A DNA stretch of 64,000 nucleotides, from the NCBI RefSeq assembly GCF_001650405.1, contig NZ_LWCU01000005.1, forward strand, positions 1 through 64,000, given 5' to 3'. How positions within the stretch are numbered: the first letter of the stretch is position 1; the number at the start of each line of letters is the position of its first letter. The position numbers were made by a program, and so were the translations under genes. This DNA is from Microbacterium sp. H83 (lineage in GTDB: Bacteria > Actinomycetota > Actinomycetes > Actinomycetales > Microbacteriaceae). Shown piece after piece: positions 38,585 through 47,896 of this stretch. The notes beneath the pieces were generated by a model. It did not search any database. It was given only the letters and a program-made list of their open reading frames with translations, and was not told the DNA's origin.

Positions 38585-38616
38585 GAGATGCCCGGGTCTG
38601 CGGACCCGGGCATCTC
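38585..38616 (+). terminator. Terminator of the osmoprotectant operon
   Basis: A perfect 14-bp stem (GAGATGCCCGGGTC at 38585-38598 with its inverse at 38603-38616) and a TGCG tetraloop, 15 bp after the stop codon, followed by TGCGTTTC. Confidence 0.85.
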
Positions 38617-38694
38617 TGCGTTTCGGCCGCCTCAGGCCGTGCGTTCCGGCCGCCCCGCGGGCGTGCGTTCCGGTCGTCGGCGAGGCCGCGCGCG

Positions 38695-39891
38695 CTAGAC
38701 CCGCGCGTCCTGCCTGGGGATCCAGACCTGCTTGACGATGATCAGGATGGAGGCCGCGACCGGCACCGCGACGAGCGCGCCGAGGAGGCCGAGCAGCGTG
38801 CCGCCGGCGAGGGCGCCGATCACGACGAGCGATCCCGGCACCGCCACCGCCTTGTTCATCACGCGCGGAGTGATGACGTAGGCCTCGATCTGCATGTACA
38901 CGAGGTACACGATCGCGAAGATCAGCGCGGCGATCGGGTTCGTGAACAGCGCGAGGCTCGTGCCGATGATCCAGAAGATCACGGATCCGACCAGCGGGAT
39001 GAGCGTGATGCAGAACGCCACCGTGGCCATCAGCGGCGGGAACGGCAGATCGAGGAACAGGTAGAGGAGGAACGCGAGCACGGCGTTGCAGAAGGCGAGC
39101 ACAACCATGCCCATCACGTAGCCGCCGACCGAGTCCGTGATCTGGTCGGTGATGTCGGCGGCGCGGGCTCGATCGCGAGCCGGGGCGAGACGCAGCAGGC
39201 CCGTCTTCATCGCCGGCAGCGTCGCGAGGAAGTACAGCGTGAGCACGAGCACGACGATCACGCCGGAGATGGCGTTTGCGATCGAGGCGCCGATCTGCAG
39301 GGCACCGCCCCCGATCGCCGCGATGTTGCCCGGGTCGACGAGGAACTTCTGGACGTCGGCGACGAGGTCCTGGAACTGGTCGCCGAACTGGTCGTCGAGG
39401 GTCGCGTAGATGTCGGAGCGCGTGAACTCCTGGATCATGCCGGGCACGGATCGGACGAAGCTCGCGATCTGGTCGATGACGATCGGCAGCACCATCCAGA
39501 GGATCAGACCGACGACGACGATGAGTCCGAGGATGACGACGACGACCGACAGGGCCCGGGAGAGGCCGCGGCGCTCCAGGAAGCGCACGGACGGGTCGAG
39601 GCCCAGTGCGGCGAACAGGGCGAGCGCGATGTAGATCAGCACGGTCGACAGGCTCGTGAAGGCCAGGCCCAGCACCACGGCCGCCAGCCCGCCGAGCGTG
39701 AGCAGGAAGCCGAACACGAAGGGACGATCGATCCGCGTCCAGAACGAGCGGCTGGGCGTCATCGGCTCGATGATCACCGGGCGCGGCGCGGCCGCATGCT
39801 CGGTCTCGACCGCAGCCGTCTGCCCCGCGAACGGCGGCGTGGCAGCGGCATCCGGCAGTGAGGAGTCCTCGGACTGCTCTTCTTCGCTCAT
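38695..39891 (-). CDS. AI-2E family (TqsA/PerM-like) membrane protein
   Basis: A 398-aa protein: acidic disordered N-terminus (1-50), then about eight membrane helices in the AI-2E/PerM layout, with a helical cytoplasmic or amphipathic insertion (about 150-210) and the family end motif ITPRVMNKAVAVPGSLVVIGALAGGTLLGLLGALVAVPVAA. The name comes from E. coli TqsA, an AI-2 exporter; most actinobacterial members are of unknown role, with some acting as sodium/proton antiporters. Single-gene unit, divergent from the chorismate mutase gene. Confidence 0.9.
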   Translation of the reverse strand: MSEEEQSEDSSLPDAAATPPFAGQTAAVETEHAAAPRPVIIEPMTPSRSFWTRIDRPFVFGFLLTLGGLAAVVLGLAFTSLSTVLIYIALALFAALGLDPSVRFLERRGLSRALSVVVVILGLIVVVGLILWMVLPIVIDQIASFVRSVPGMIQEFTRSDIYATLDDQFGDQFQDLVADVQKFLVDPGNIAAIGGGALQIGASIANAISGVIVVLVLTLYFLATLPAMKTGLLRLAPARDRARAADITDQITDSVGGYVMGMVVLAFCNAVLAFLLYLFLDLPFPPLMATVAFCITLIPLVGSVIFWIIGTSLALFTNPIAALIFAIVYLVYMQIEAYVITPRVMNKAVAVPGSLVVIGALAGGTLLGLLGALVAVPVAASILIIVKQVWIPRQDARV

Positions 39892-39983
39892 GTGCTCACG
39901 ATAGCGTCCGCGCCGTCTGCGGCACCGGGGCGATCGTCGACGCATCGGACGACGGCGACCCGCGTTTCCGTAGAGTAGGGGGC

Positions 39984-40283
39984 ATGACCGCCGCCGAAGA
40001 TCCCCGGGCTGAACTCCTCCGACTGCGCGCCAGCATCGACAACATCGACGCCGCCCTCATCTTCATGCTCGCCGAGCGATTCCGCGCCACGCAGCAGGTG
40101 GGTCACCTCAAGGCCGCGCACGAGATGCCGGCGTCCGACCCGGGCCGCGAGGAGCAGCAGGTCGCGCGGCTGCGCGCCCTCGCGGAGGTCGCGCATCTCG
40201 ACCCCGAGTTCGCGGAGAAGTGGTTCAACTTCGTGGTCGCCGAGGTGATCCGTCACCACACGGAAGCCGCAGAGGGCCGATGA
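39984..40283 (+). CDS. Chorismate mutase (AroQ type)
   Basis: A 99-aa all-helical protein with the AroQ pattern LRASIDNIDAALIFMLAERFRATQQVGHLKAAHEMPASDPGRE, including the conserved Arg, Lys (VGHLKA) and Asp-Arg contacts for chorismate. It converts chorismate to prephenate for Phe/Tyr synthesis. Stand-alone form, no fused prephenate dehydratase and no signal peptide. The ATG follows GTAGGGGGC. Ended by a hairpin at 40293-40331. Confidence 0.92.
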   Translation: MTAAEDPRAELLRLRASIDNIDAALIFMLAERFRATQQVGHLKAAHEMPASDPGREEQQVARLRALAEVAHLDPEFAEKWFNFVVAEVIRHHTEAAEGR

Positions 40284-40292
40284 GCCGGCCTT

Positions 40293-40331
40293 CCGGGCGA
40301 GCGACGGTGTGTGCAGCACTCGCTCGCCCGG
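40293..40331 (+). terminator. Terminator after chorismate mutase gene
   Basis: CCGGGCGAGCG (40293-40303) pairs perfectly with CGCTCGCCCGG (40321-40331) with a 17-nt loop, ten bases past the stop codon. Confidence 0.75.
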
Positions 40332-40342
40332 GGGCCGAACTA

Positions 40343-40359
40343 AGTTTATTGAATAAACT
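40343..40359. promoter_or_regulatory. ROK regulator operator candidate
   Basis: A perfect 17-bp palindrome, AGTTTATTGAATAAACT, 35 bp upstream of the ROK regulator start. It is strikingly AT-rich against about 70% GC surroundings. The half-site GTTTATT recurs in the promoter of the sugar ABC importer (45868-45876 region), so the ROK protein probably controls both itself and that operon. Confidence 0.75.
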
Positions 40360-40394
40360 ATGACCGAGAGTACGCACGACGTACCGGTCTGTCA

Positions 40395-41585
40395 ATGGAA
40401 TCCGACCTCGGGAACCGCATGCTGAACGGCGACGACGCCCATGACACCCAGTCCTCCGTCCGGCGGGCCAACCTCCGTCGAGCGCTGCAGCTGGTGTTCC
40501 GCAGCCCGGGAGTCGAGACGCGCGCGGGCATCTCCCGCGCGACGGGACTCACCGCCGCCACGGCATCGTCGCTGGTCGCAGAGCTGATCGACAGCCGGCT
40601 CATCGTCGACGGAGCCCAGGCTCGGAGCACCGGAGGCAAGAGGGCGACGACGCTGACCATCGACGCCGAGCACCACCTCATCCTCGTGATGGTCCTCCGA
40701 CCCACGGATGCGCGGATCGCCCTGGTCGCGCTCGACGGCACGGAGGTCGCCTCGCGCCGTATCGCCTACAGCGAGGGCACCAGGGATCGGACGCTCGAGG
40801 AGGCCGTCGCCGACATCGCCGCGGCATACGTCGACCGCCTGCTGATCGCCGGCATCCAGATCCCCGGTACCACCGACGGGCGCCGTGTGTTCGAGAGCGT
40901 GCAGCTGGGGTGGACGGACGTCGCCCTCGCCGATCGACTCGAGGCGCTGGTGAAGGCGCCGGTGCTGCTCGTCAACGACGTGGATGCCGAGGCGATCGCC
41001 GAGTCCGCGACCGAGGACGAGCCGTCGGGCTACCGGCTGTTCATCCACATCGGGACCGGGATCGGCGCCGCCGTCACGCTCGACGGCGAGCTCGCACCGG
41101 GGCCTCGCGACCGGGCGGGGGAGATCGGGCATGTGCAGGTGCAGTTCGGGGAGCATGCGCGGGTGTGCCGCTGCGGTCGACGGGGATGCCTCGAGTCGGC
41201 GTCGTCCATGACCGCCATGCTCGGGGACGGGTTCGACGACTCCCTCGACGACGAGGCGATCGCGGCGCTCGCCGCTGCGGCCGACGTAGACCGGCTGGCC
41301 GAGGGAGCGCGAGCCCTGGCGCGCACGATCAAGCTCATCGCGGCGGTGCTCGATGCGGCCGAGGTCGTGATCGGCGGCCCTGCGCGCGTTCTCGGGGACC
41401 GCTTCCTCCGCCTCGTGCAGGACGAGATGGACTACACCGCCACGGGCACGGCGAACGTGCCGGTCCGCTTCGCGGACGCCGATGCCTCGATCGCGACGGG
41501 TGTCGCCCAGGTGGCGCTGTCCAGTGCGCTCGGGGTCAGGTGGAGTCCGGCGCAGCTGCGCGCCGCATCCGTTCCCCGCGCCTGA
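40395..41585 (+). CDS. ROK family transcriptional regulator
   Basis: A 396-aa NagC/XylR-type repressor. The N-terminal winged helix (about 22-75; ETRAGISRATGLTAATASSLVAELIDSRLI) binds DNA; residues 85-390 form the ROK sugar-binding fold with HIGTGIGAAVTLDGELAPGPRDRAGEIGHVQV and the zinc motif CRCGRRGCLES. It lacks a convincing kinase DxGGT site at the start of the ROK domain, so it acts as a sensor only. Beside a sugar ABC importer and amino-sugar genes, it is most likely their repressor, released by a phosphorylated or free amino sugar. Confidence 0.9.
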   Translation: MESDLGNRMLNGDDAHDTQSSVRRANLRRALQLVFRSPGVETRAGISRATGLTAATASSLVAELIDSRLIVDGAQARSTGGKRATTLTIDAEHHLILVMVLRPTDARIALVALDGTEVASRRIAYSEGTRDRTLEEAVADIAAAYVDRLLIAGIQIPGTTDGRRVFESVQLGWTDVALADRLEALVKAPVLLVNDVDAEAIAESATEDEPSGYRLFIHIGTGIGAAVTLDGELAPGPRDRAGEIGHVQVQFGEHARVCRCGRRGCLESASSMTAMLGDGFDDSLDDEAIAALAAAADVDRLAEGARALARTIKLIAAVLDAAEVVIGGPARVLGDRFLRLVQDEMDYTATGTANVPVRFADADASIATGVAQVALSSALGVRWSPAQLRAASVPRA

Positions 41586-41604
41586 TCACGCGTTGCATCC
41601 CGGG

Positions 41605-42378
41605 TCAGCCGCCGAACTCGGCGTTGACCACCATCGGGGTGTGATTGACGCCGCAGGCGTCGCCGATGAGGTCGTTCAGGATCACGCCGGTCGAGATCTC
41701 ACCGGGGATCCGCTCCGGGCTGCGCATCATCTCCAGCAGCTGGGTGAACCCCGGCGCCATGCTCGTCTCGGACGACGCGGCGAGCTCGTCGAGGTCGGCG
41801 GCCGCGGCATCGACGCGCGCGGTCCATTCGTCGAGGCCGAACGCCTGATAGGTCCCATAGCCCTGATCGGCGTTCATCAGGGCGCTGTAGATCTCGCCGA
41901 AGGCCGCGCATTCGGCGGCGATCGTCTCGTCGGTCTCGAACTCGTCGGCGGAGAAGTGCGGGGTCACGGTCCAGGCGACGCCATCGGGCACCCAGATGTA
42001 CAGAGTGGGCGACGCGCTCTTCGCCACCGGCCAGTCCAGGGACTGGAGGCCGGTGCAGGTGCGCGCGAGCTGCACGTTGTCGAGCGACATCGCGGTCAAC
42101 ACACCGATCTCGAAACGCTCGCCGCCGGTGCACTCGACGTCGAGGGTCACGGAGCGCGCGCCCTCGGGGACGGGGAAGGGGACTCCCGGATGCGGCCACG
42201 TGGGTCCCACGCCCGAGATCGGCTCCGCAGAGAGATCCACGGCGACCGCCTCGGCCGTCACGGTCGGCGTGGGAGTGGCGTCGGCCGTCGGCCCGTCGCT
42301 CGCAGCCCCGCATCCGCTCAGTGCGATCGCGAGCGCCGCGATCCCCCCGGCCAGCATGATTCCGCGTCCAGCACGCAT
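41605..42378 (-). CDS. Putative lipoprotein, unknown function
   Basis: A 257-aa secreted protein with signal peptide and lipobox LSGC (Cys about 23), a Thr/Pro/Ala linker, and a beta-rich domain (60-135) followed by a helical C-terminal part (145-257). Cysteines at about 81, 106, 164 and 244 could form two disulfides. No family recognised. It is 68 bp downstream of the sugar ABC permease, so probably the last gene of that operon, converging on the ROK gene. The ATG at 42378 follows GAGGGGG. Confidence 0.8.
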   Translation of the reverse strand: MRAGRGIMLAGGIAALAIALSGCGAASDGPTADATPTPTVTAEAVAVDLSAEPISGVGPTWPHPGVPFPVPEGARSVTLDVECTGGERFEIGVLTAMSLDNVQLARTCTGLQSLDWPVAKSASPTLYIWVPDGVAWTVTPHFSADEFETDETIAAECAAFGEIYSALMNADQGYGTYQAFGLDEWTARVDAAAADLDELAASSETSMAPGFTQLLEMMRSPERIPGEISTGVILNDLIGDACGVNHTPMVVNAEFGG

Positions 42379-42446
42379 CGATCCCCCTCGGTCGTCTGCG
42401 ACCTGTCTACCACTCGTGCGGACGTCTCCGGCGCCGAGCCGACGAC

Positions 42447-43367
42447 CTACTTCACGCTGCCGGCCGTGAGACCTCCGACGAGACGCTTCTCGATGAGCAT
42501 GAACAGGATGACGACGGGCAGGATCGCGACGATCGAGACGCCGAACACATACTGCCAGCTGGTCTCGTACTGCCCGACGAACTTCGTCAGGGCGACGGAG
42601 AGGGGCTGGTTCTTGTCGGTCGACAGGATCACGAGCGAGGCCGCGAACTCGTTCCAGCACGCGACGAACGTGAAGACGATCGCGGTCACGATGCCGGGCC
42701 ACACGAGCGGCAGGTTGATCTTGAAGAGCACGGTGAAGCGCCCGGCGCCGTCGATCTGGGCGGCCTCGTCGACCTCCTTCGGGATGCCGGCGAAGAAGGA
42801 GTGCATGATCCACACCGCGAACGACAGGTTGAACGCCGCGTTGATGAAAATCATCGCCGCCCAGGTGTCGCCGAGTCCCAGCACCGTGAACTGGCGGAAA
42901 AGGCCCGACGTCAGTACGGCGGGCTGCAGCATCTGCGTGACGATCACGAGGAACAGGAACACCATGCGCCCGGGGAACTTGAACCGCGCCGTGTAGTACG
43001 CCGCGGGCAGGGAGACCAGCAGCACGAGGAGCGTCGCGAAGACCGCGATGACGATGGTCGAGACGAGGTTGTAGGGCAGAGGCGTCTCGGGGGTCGACCA
43101 CATCGAGATGTAGTTCTCCCAGTGCCATTCGATCGGCAGGTAGGTCGGGTCGACGGATCGGATCTGCGGCTTCGTCTTCACGGAGCCGAAGAACATGATC
43201 ACGTACGGCAGCACGAAGATCGCGAGCACCAGGATGCCGGCGGCGGTGCGCAGGATCACCCGCGGCAGCGTGACCTGGTCCTCCGTGTAGCGGCGCGTGC
43301 GTCCCGGGATGCGGGGGGCGGCGTCGTCCCCCGCGGTGGTGACGAGGGCGGTCTCGGTCATGGTCAC
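42447..43367 (-). CDS. Carbohydrate ABC transporter permease (MalG type)
   Basis: A 306-aa permease with six membrane helices. The EAA loop PKEVDEAAQIDGAGRFTVLFKINLPLVWPGI places it in the CUT1 MalG family of oligosaccharide/sugar importers. GTG start at 43367 with AAGGAGG six bases upstream; the in-frame ATG at 43361 is less well placed. Second permease of the operon, starting 2 bp after its partner ends. Confidence 0.92.
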   Translation of the reverse strand: MTMTETALVTTAGDDAAPRIPGRTRRYTEDQVTLPRVILRTAAGILVLAIFVLPYVIMFFGSVKTKPQIRSVDPTYLPIEWHWENYISMWSTPETPLPYNLVSTIVIAVFATLLVLLVSLPAAYYTARFKFPGRMVFLFLVIVTQMLQPAVLTSGLFRQFTVLGLGDTWAAMIFINAAFNLSFAVWIMHSFFAGIPKEVDEAAQIDGAGRFTVLFKINLPLVWPGIVTAIVFTFVACWNEFAASLVILSTDKNQPLSVALTKFVGQYETSWQYVFGVSIVAILPVVILFMLIEKRLVGGLTAGSVK

Positions 43368-43369
43368 GA

Positions 43370-44350
43370 TCAGACCTCCTTCATGGGCTTGACGGCCTTG
43401 ACGTAGATCGCGACGATCACGATCACGATGAGGAAGGCGACGACGGACAGCGCGCTCGCGACGTCGACCTTCTTCTGCAGCTCGATGTACTTGAAGATCA
43501 TCGTCATGATCGTGTCGGCCCCGTAGCCGGGGATCGAGCCGGTCATGACCTTGAGGATCGGCAGCGAGTTGAAGACGTTGATGATGTTGATGAGCACGGC
43601 GACCGCGAGGGCGCTGCGCAGCTGGGGCAGGATGATCGTCCAGTACGTGCGCATCGCGCCGGCGCCGTCCATCTTCGCGGCCTCGAGGGTGTCGGAGGGC
43701 ACCGTCTGGAGTCCGGCGAGGATCGTGTAGGTCGTGAAGGGGAGTGAGACGAAGATCGCGATCACGATCGACCAGGCGAACGCGGTGGCCGGATTCTTCG
43801 TCCAGCCGTACCCCACGGCGTCGTCGGAGAGTCCGATGTCGTAGAGGAACTTGTTGAACACCCCGAAGTACGGCTCGAGGCTGTAGTAGAAGACCATCGT
43901 CGTCATCACGACGGATGCCGCCCAGGGCACGATCACCGCCATGCGCACGATCTGACGCCCGGGGAACGCCTTGTTGAGGATCTGAGCGAGTCCCAGCGAG
44001 ATGATCACGGTGAACCCGACGACCACGACGACCCAGACGATCGTGCGGAACAGGATCGGCCAGAACTCCGCGAACGTGAAGACCGTCACGAAGTTGTCGA
44101 AGCCGACCGACCCCTTGTCGAGCCCGGACAGCGAGATGTCGCGCGTGGAGTTGAAGAACATGACTCCGGCGGGGAACAGCACGACGCCGATGATGAGGAG
44201 GAGTGCGGGGGCGATCCAGGGGAGGGCCTGGAGCAGGTCCTTCCCGCCGGGCCGACCCCTCGAGGCCCGTGCGCTGCGCGCGGTGCCCGGGGTGCGGGGG
44301 CGGCCGGTGGCCGCCCCCGCGAGGTTCGAGGATTCTCTGGTCTGGCTCAT
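43370..44350 (-). CDS. Carbohydrate ABC transporter permease (MalF type)
   Basis: A 326-aa permease; a polar N-terminus (1-42), then six helices and the EAA loop PSDTLEAAKMDGAGAMRTYWTIILPQLRSAL. Pairs with the MalG-type permease to form a CUT1 channel. As usual in actinobacteria, no ATPase gene is in the operon; a shared MsiK-type ATPase encoded elsewhere probably energises it (inference). Confidence 0.92.
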   Translation of the reverse strand: MSQTRESSNLAGAATGRPRTPGTARSARASRGRPGGKDLLQALPWIAPALLLIIGVVLFPAGVMFFNSTRDISLSGLDKGSVGFDNFVTVFTFAEFWPILFRTIVWVVVVVGFTVIISLGLAQILNKAFPGRQIVRMAVIVPWAASVVMTTMVFYYSLEPYFGVFNKFLYDIGLSDDAVGYGWTKNPATAFAWSIVIAIFVSLPFTTYTILAGLQTVPSDTLEAAKMDGAGAMRTYWTIILPQLRSALAVAVLINIINVFNSLPILKVMTGSIPGYGADTIMTMIFKYIELQKKVDVASALSVVAFLIVIVIVAIYVKAVKPMKEV

Positions 44351-44398
44351 GGGAACTCCCGAACCTTTCCGTCGCGTGGTGTCAGCAGGGTCGACGGG

Positions 44399-45646
44399 TC
44401 AGCCCGCGTCGACCTGCGCCTGGATCTCGGTGAGCACGTCCTGGGCCGGCTTCGTCTGCAGCTGGCCGAAGAGCGACTTGAACGCGCCGTCGGTGGCCGA
44501 CCACTTCGGGTTCGTCGACGGGTAGAACTGCGCGTCGGGCAGGACCTCGAGGAACGGCGCGAGCGCCTCCTCGCCCGAGAGCTGCTCGGCACCGGACTTG
44601 GTGACGGGCAGGAAGCCCTCGGCCTGCACCCACGGCACGTACACGTCGGCGGAGTAGTAGTAGTCGAAGAAGGCCGTGATCGCCTCCTGCTTGTCCCCGT
44701 CGTTCTGGAACGCCATCAGCTGGTCCATGACGCCCAGGGTGAAGGGCGAGCCGTCCTTCGTGGGGATCGGGACGATGGAGTAGTCGAGCTCCGGGTTGCC
44801 GTCGGCGATCTGGCCCACCGTCGGCGGGAGGCCCACCTGCATGCCGATCTTGCCCTGGATGAAGATGTCCATCAGGGGCGAGCGCTGCGTCGAGCCCGGG
44901 TCGGCCTGGGTGGCGCCCGCGTCGATCATCTTCTTGATCTGCTCGGCGCCGGCGAGGTTCTCCGGGGTGTCGATCGTGATCTCCGACGCATCGCCGAACG
45001 ATCCGCCGCCGCCCCAGAGCCACACGGCCGCCTCGGCCTGAGCCTCCTCGGAGCCGAGCGGCATCCCGTATCCGGAGACGCCGCCGCCGAGGGCGGACAC
45101 CTTGGTCGCGGCATCCAGAAGCTCGTCCCAGGTCTTCGGGGCCTCGACGCCCGCCTGCTGCAGCAGCGCGTTGTTGACGAACAGCGCGCGAGCCGACGCG
45201 ATCAGGGGCAGCGCGTAGGCGGTGCCGTCGACCTCGGCGTTCGCGAGGAAGGCGTCCTGGAAGTCGGAGTACGTCTCCTCCGAGACGACGTCCTCGACCG
45301 GGTAGAGCAGCTCATCGCCGACGAAGCCCGCGAACGGACCTCCGTTGTAGATGTCGGGAGCCTCGCCCGCCTGGATCTTGGTGGAGACGACCTTCTCGAG
45401 GTTGTCCCACGACTGCACCTCGAGCTCGACGGTGATGTCCGGGTTCTCCTTCTCGAATCCCTCGATCACGTCCTCCCACAGACCCTTGGTCGCGTCGGAG
45501 TAGCTCGGGACGAGGAGGTCGAGCGTCGTGCCGCCGTCAGCGTCGCCGCTGTCGCCGCCGGTCGAGCCTCCGAACCCGCACGAAGCGAGCGTGAGCGTGG
45601 CGGTGGCCGCGAGAGCGACCGCGCCGAATCGCAGTGACTTCTTCAT
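44399..45646 (-). CDS. Carbohydrate ABC transporter substrate-binding lipoprotein
   Basis: A 415-aa extracellular solute-binding protein family 1 member. Signal peptide and lipobox LASC (Cys about 23), Gly/Asp-rich linker, then a two-lobe domain with NPDITVELEVQSWDNLEKVVSTKIQAGEAPDIYNGG and WDELLDAATKVSALGGGVSGYGMPLG. The ligand is a sugar; linkage with SIS and kinase genes points to an amino sugar or its glycoside. First gene of the importer operon. Confidence 0.92.
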   Translation of the reverse strand: MKKSLRFGAVALAATATLTLASCGFGGSTGGDSGDADGGTTLDLLVPSYSDATKGLWEDVIEGFEKENPDITVELEVQSWDNLEKVVSTKIQAGEAPDIYNGGPFAGFVGDELLYPVEDVVSEETYSDFQDAFLANAEVDGTAYALPLIASARALFVNNALLQQAGVEAPKTWDELLDAATKVSALGGGVSGYGMPLGSEEAQAEAAVWLWGGGGSFGDASEITIDTPENLAGAEQIKKMIDAGATQADPGSTQRSPLMDIFIQGKIGMQVGLPPTVGQIADGNPELDYSIVPIPTKDGSPFTLGVMDQLMAFQNDGDKQEAITAFFDYYYSADVYVPWVQAEGFLPVTKSGAEQLSGEEALAPFLEVLPDAQFYPSTNPKWSATDGAFKSLFGQLQTKPAQDVLTEIQAQVDAG

Positions 45647-45855
45647 AGGTGGTGCATTCCTCACTGTGTCGGGAGCTGCTCCGCAGAGCAGCGGGGGTGC
45701 CGTCCAGCGGATCGGCGGTCGTGCACAGTCGCGAACACTTCACGCGACGGTGCGTGCGGTCCTCGCCTTCCGCGGGCGGTGACCGGGTGAGCCTGTTCGG
45801 GCCCGGAGGTGCAGTCCGCGCCCGAGGGCGGCGGATCGGGGTGAAACTTGTTCGA

Positions 45856-45883
45856 TTATTTGTCAGGAGAATAAACAAATCAA
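45856..45883 (-). promoter_or_regulatory. Promoter and ROK-type operator of the sugar ABC operon
   Basis: On the minus strand TTGATT (45878-45883) and AATAAT (45856-45861) make a -35/-10 pair with a 16-bp spacer. The spacer contains GTTTATT, and the region reads GTTTATT-N8-AAATAATC, a looser copy of the palindrome before the ROK regulator gene (40343-40359). Binding there would block this promoter. The 335-bp gap 45647-45981 holds this site and the divergent promoter at 45892-45921; the rest (45650-45845) is GC-rich leader with no feature I can name. Confidence 0.55.
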
Positions 45884-45891
45884 GGAGAACC

Positions 45892-45921
45892 TTGCGGAGA
45901 TTCTCGATGCCGAAATACTAT
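45892..45921 (+). promoter_or_regulatory. Promoter of the SIS/kinase/aldolase operon
   Basis: TTGCGG (45892-45897) and TACTAT (45916-45921) with an 18-bp spacer make a plausible plus-strand promoter, just beyond the ROK-type operator of the divergent ABC operon. A single bound repressor could affect both directions. Confidence 0.45.
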
Positions 45922-45981
45922 GATCGAATCAGTGTCTAAACAATCACAAACTTGCAACTTCTGGTCCGGAGGGCCCTCGTC

Positions 45982-46881
45982 ATGACTGAACTTCTGCCCG
46001 GCGCGCACATGCGCGAAGAACTGCACTCGCAGCCCGAGACCTGGGCGAGGGCGGCGGACCTCCGTGACGCGCAGGCCCTTCTGCCGGCATCCGGCGCTCG
46101 CATCGCGGTCGTGGGCTGCGGCACCTCCTGGTTCATCGCCCAGTCGTATGCCGCGCTGCGCGAGTCCTCCGGCCACGGCGAGACCGACGCCTTCGCGGCG
46201 TCGGAGGCGTTCGTCGACCGCGGCTACGACGCCGTCGTCGCGCTGACGCGGTCGGGCACCACGACGGAGGTGCTCGAGCTCGTCGACCGCGTCAAGGGGC
46301 GCATCCCCACCGTCGGCGTGATCGGCGACCCGAGCTCTCCGCTCGTGTCGCTCGTCGATGACGCCGCGCTGCTGCCGTTCGCCGACGAGCAGTCCGTCGT
46401 GCAGACGCGGTTCGCCACCACCGCTCTCGCGCTCTTCCGTGCCTCTCTGGGCGAAGACCTCACGACCGCGATCGACGATGCGGCCGCCGTGCTCCGCGAG
46501 GAGGACGACGACGCCGGGCTCCGCGACGCCGAGCAGTACTCGTTCCTCGGACGCGGCTGGACCATCGGGCTCGCGCACGAGGCGGCTCTGAAGCTGCGCG
46601 AGTCCTCGCAGTCGTGGACGGAGTCGTATCCGTCGATGGATTACCGCCACGGTCCGATCGCGATCGCCGCGCCCGGGCGCGTGACCTGGCAGTTCGGCGA
46701 GGCGCCGGAGGGGCTGAGGGAGCAGGTCGAGGCGACCGGGGCCCGTTTCGTGCAGCATCCGGTCGACCCGATGGCCGACCTCGTGCGGCTGCATCGCGTC
46801 GCCCTCGATCGAGCCGTCGCTCGCGGTCTCGACCCCGACCAGCCCCGCAACCTCACCCGGTCCGTCATCCTGGACGCATGA
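45982..46881 (+). CDS. SIS domain sugar isomerase (AgaS/GlmS-like)
   Basis: A 299-aa protein with two SIS domains (about 30-160 and 185-285) like the isomerase half of GlmS, without the glutaminase half. VVGCGTSWFIAQSYAAL and ALTRSGTTTEVLELV form the sugar-phosphate site; GRGWTIGLAHEAALKLRESSQSWTESYPSMDYRHGPIA is the second-domain signature of AgaS/GlmS. Such stand-alone proteins deaminate/isomerise galactosamine-6-P or glucosamine-6-P, giving tagatose-6-P or fructose-6-P. First gene of the catabolic operon; the ATG at 45982 follows GGAGGG. Confidence 0.85.
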   Translation: MTELLPGAHMREELHSQPETWARAADLRDAQALLPASGARIAVVGCGTSWFIAQSYAALRESSGHGETDAFAASEAFVDRGYDAVVALTRSGTTTEVLELVDRVKGRIPTVGVIGDPSSPLVSLVDDAALLPFADEQSVVQTRFATTALALFRASLGEDLTTAIDDAAAVLREEDDDAGLRDAEQYSFLGRGWTIGLAHEAALKLRESSQSWTESYPSMDYRHGPIAIAAPGRVTWQFGEAPEGLREQVEATGARFVQHPVDPMADLVRLHRVALDRAVARGLDPDQPRNLTRSVILDA

Positions 46882-46903
46882 CACGACCCGCACGGAGCAC
46901 CCG

Positions 46904-47896
46904 ATGACGAGTCCCGACGAGACGACGCGCATCCCCGACGTCGTCCGCGACGCCTCGGGAGAGCGGCTGGCCGCCGCGCGCGCGATCGGCCCGGGGGCGC
47001 CCGTCCTGGCCTTCGACGTGGGCGGCACCGACATCAAGTCCGCGCTCTTCGACGCCGACGGCAGGGCGCTCGGCCTGCGCCGTACGCCGACGCCGACCGC
47101 CGACGGCGACCGCACCGAGGCGCTGATCGCGCGTCTCGGCGTGCTCGCCGGCGAGCTGCGCGCGGCTCATCCCGACGTGACCCCGCGAGCGGCGGGCCTC
47201 GTCGTGCCGGGCATCGTCGACGCGGAGGCGGGACTCGGCGTCTTCGCGAGCAACCTCGGGTGGACGAACGCCCCGCTGCGCGAGCTGGCCGCTGCGGAGC
47301 TCGGACTCCCCGTCGCCTTCGACCACGACGTGCGGGCCGCGAGCTGGGCCGAACACGTGCTCGGCGGAGCGCGCGCGTATGAGAATTCGGTCGTGCTGGT
47401 GATCGGCACCGGCATCGCGGGGGCGCTGCTGGTCGGCGGCCGGCCGTACACGGCGGGCGGCTACGCGGGCGAGATCGGCCACTCGCCCATCGCCGACGGG
47501 CCCGTCTGCGCGTGCGGAGCCCGCGGATGCCTCGAGGCCGTAGCCTCCGCAGGAGCCATCGCCCGCCGCTACCGCGATGCGACCGGCGTGACGCCCGACG
47601 GCGCGAAGGACGTGATCGCCCGCGCGGCCGCCGGCGATCCGATCGCCGCCGACATCTGGGACTCGGCCCTCGACGCGCTCACCCTGTCGCTGGCACAGCT
47701 CACCGCGGTGGTCGCCCCCGAGGCCGTGGTCATCGGCGGCGGTCTCTCCCGCGCCGGGGGAGCGCTGTTCGACGAGCTGCGGACCCGTCTGGCGGCACGG
47801 CTGAGCTTCCACCGCATCCCCGACCTCGTGCCGGCCGAGCTGTCCGGCAACGCCGGCATCCTCGGCGCCGCGCTCCGCGCGAGGGAGGTCGCATGA
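46904..47896 (+). CDS. ROK family sugar kinase
   Basis: A 330-aa kinase. The ATP/phosphate site FDVGGTDIKSALF (about 37-49), the catalytic-base region ASNLGWTNAPL...AFDHDVRAASWAE, and the ROK signature GGYAGEIGHSPIADGPVCACGARGCLEA with a zinc-binding His/Cys set are complete. It would phosphorylate an imported hexose or hexosamine at C6, feeding the SIS isomerase. The stop overlaps the next start (ATGA). Confidence 0.88.
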   Translation: MTSPDETTRIPDVVRDASGERLAAARAIGPGAPVLAFDVGGTDIKSALFDADGRALGLRRTPTPTADGDRTEALIARLGVLAGELRAAHPDVTPRAAGLVVPGIVDAEAGLGVFASNLGWTNAPLRELAAAELGLPVAFDHDVRAASWAEHVLGGARAYENSVVLVIGTGIAGALLVGGRPYTAGGYAGEIGHSPIADGPVCACGARGCLEAVASAGAIARRYRDATGVTPDGAKDVIARAAAGDPIAADIWDSALDALTLSLAQLTAVVAPEAVVIGGGLSRAGGALFDELRTRLAARLSFHRIPDLVPAELSGNAGILGAALRAREVA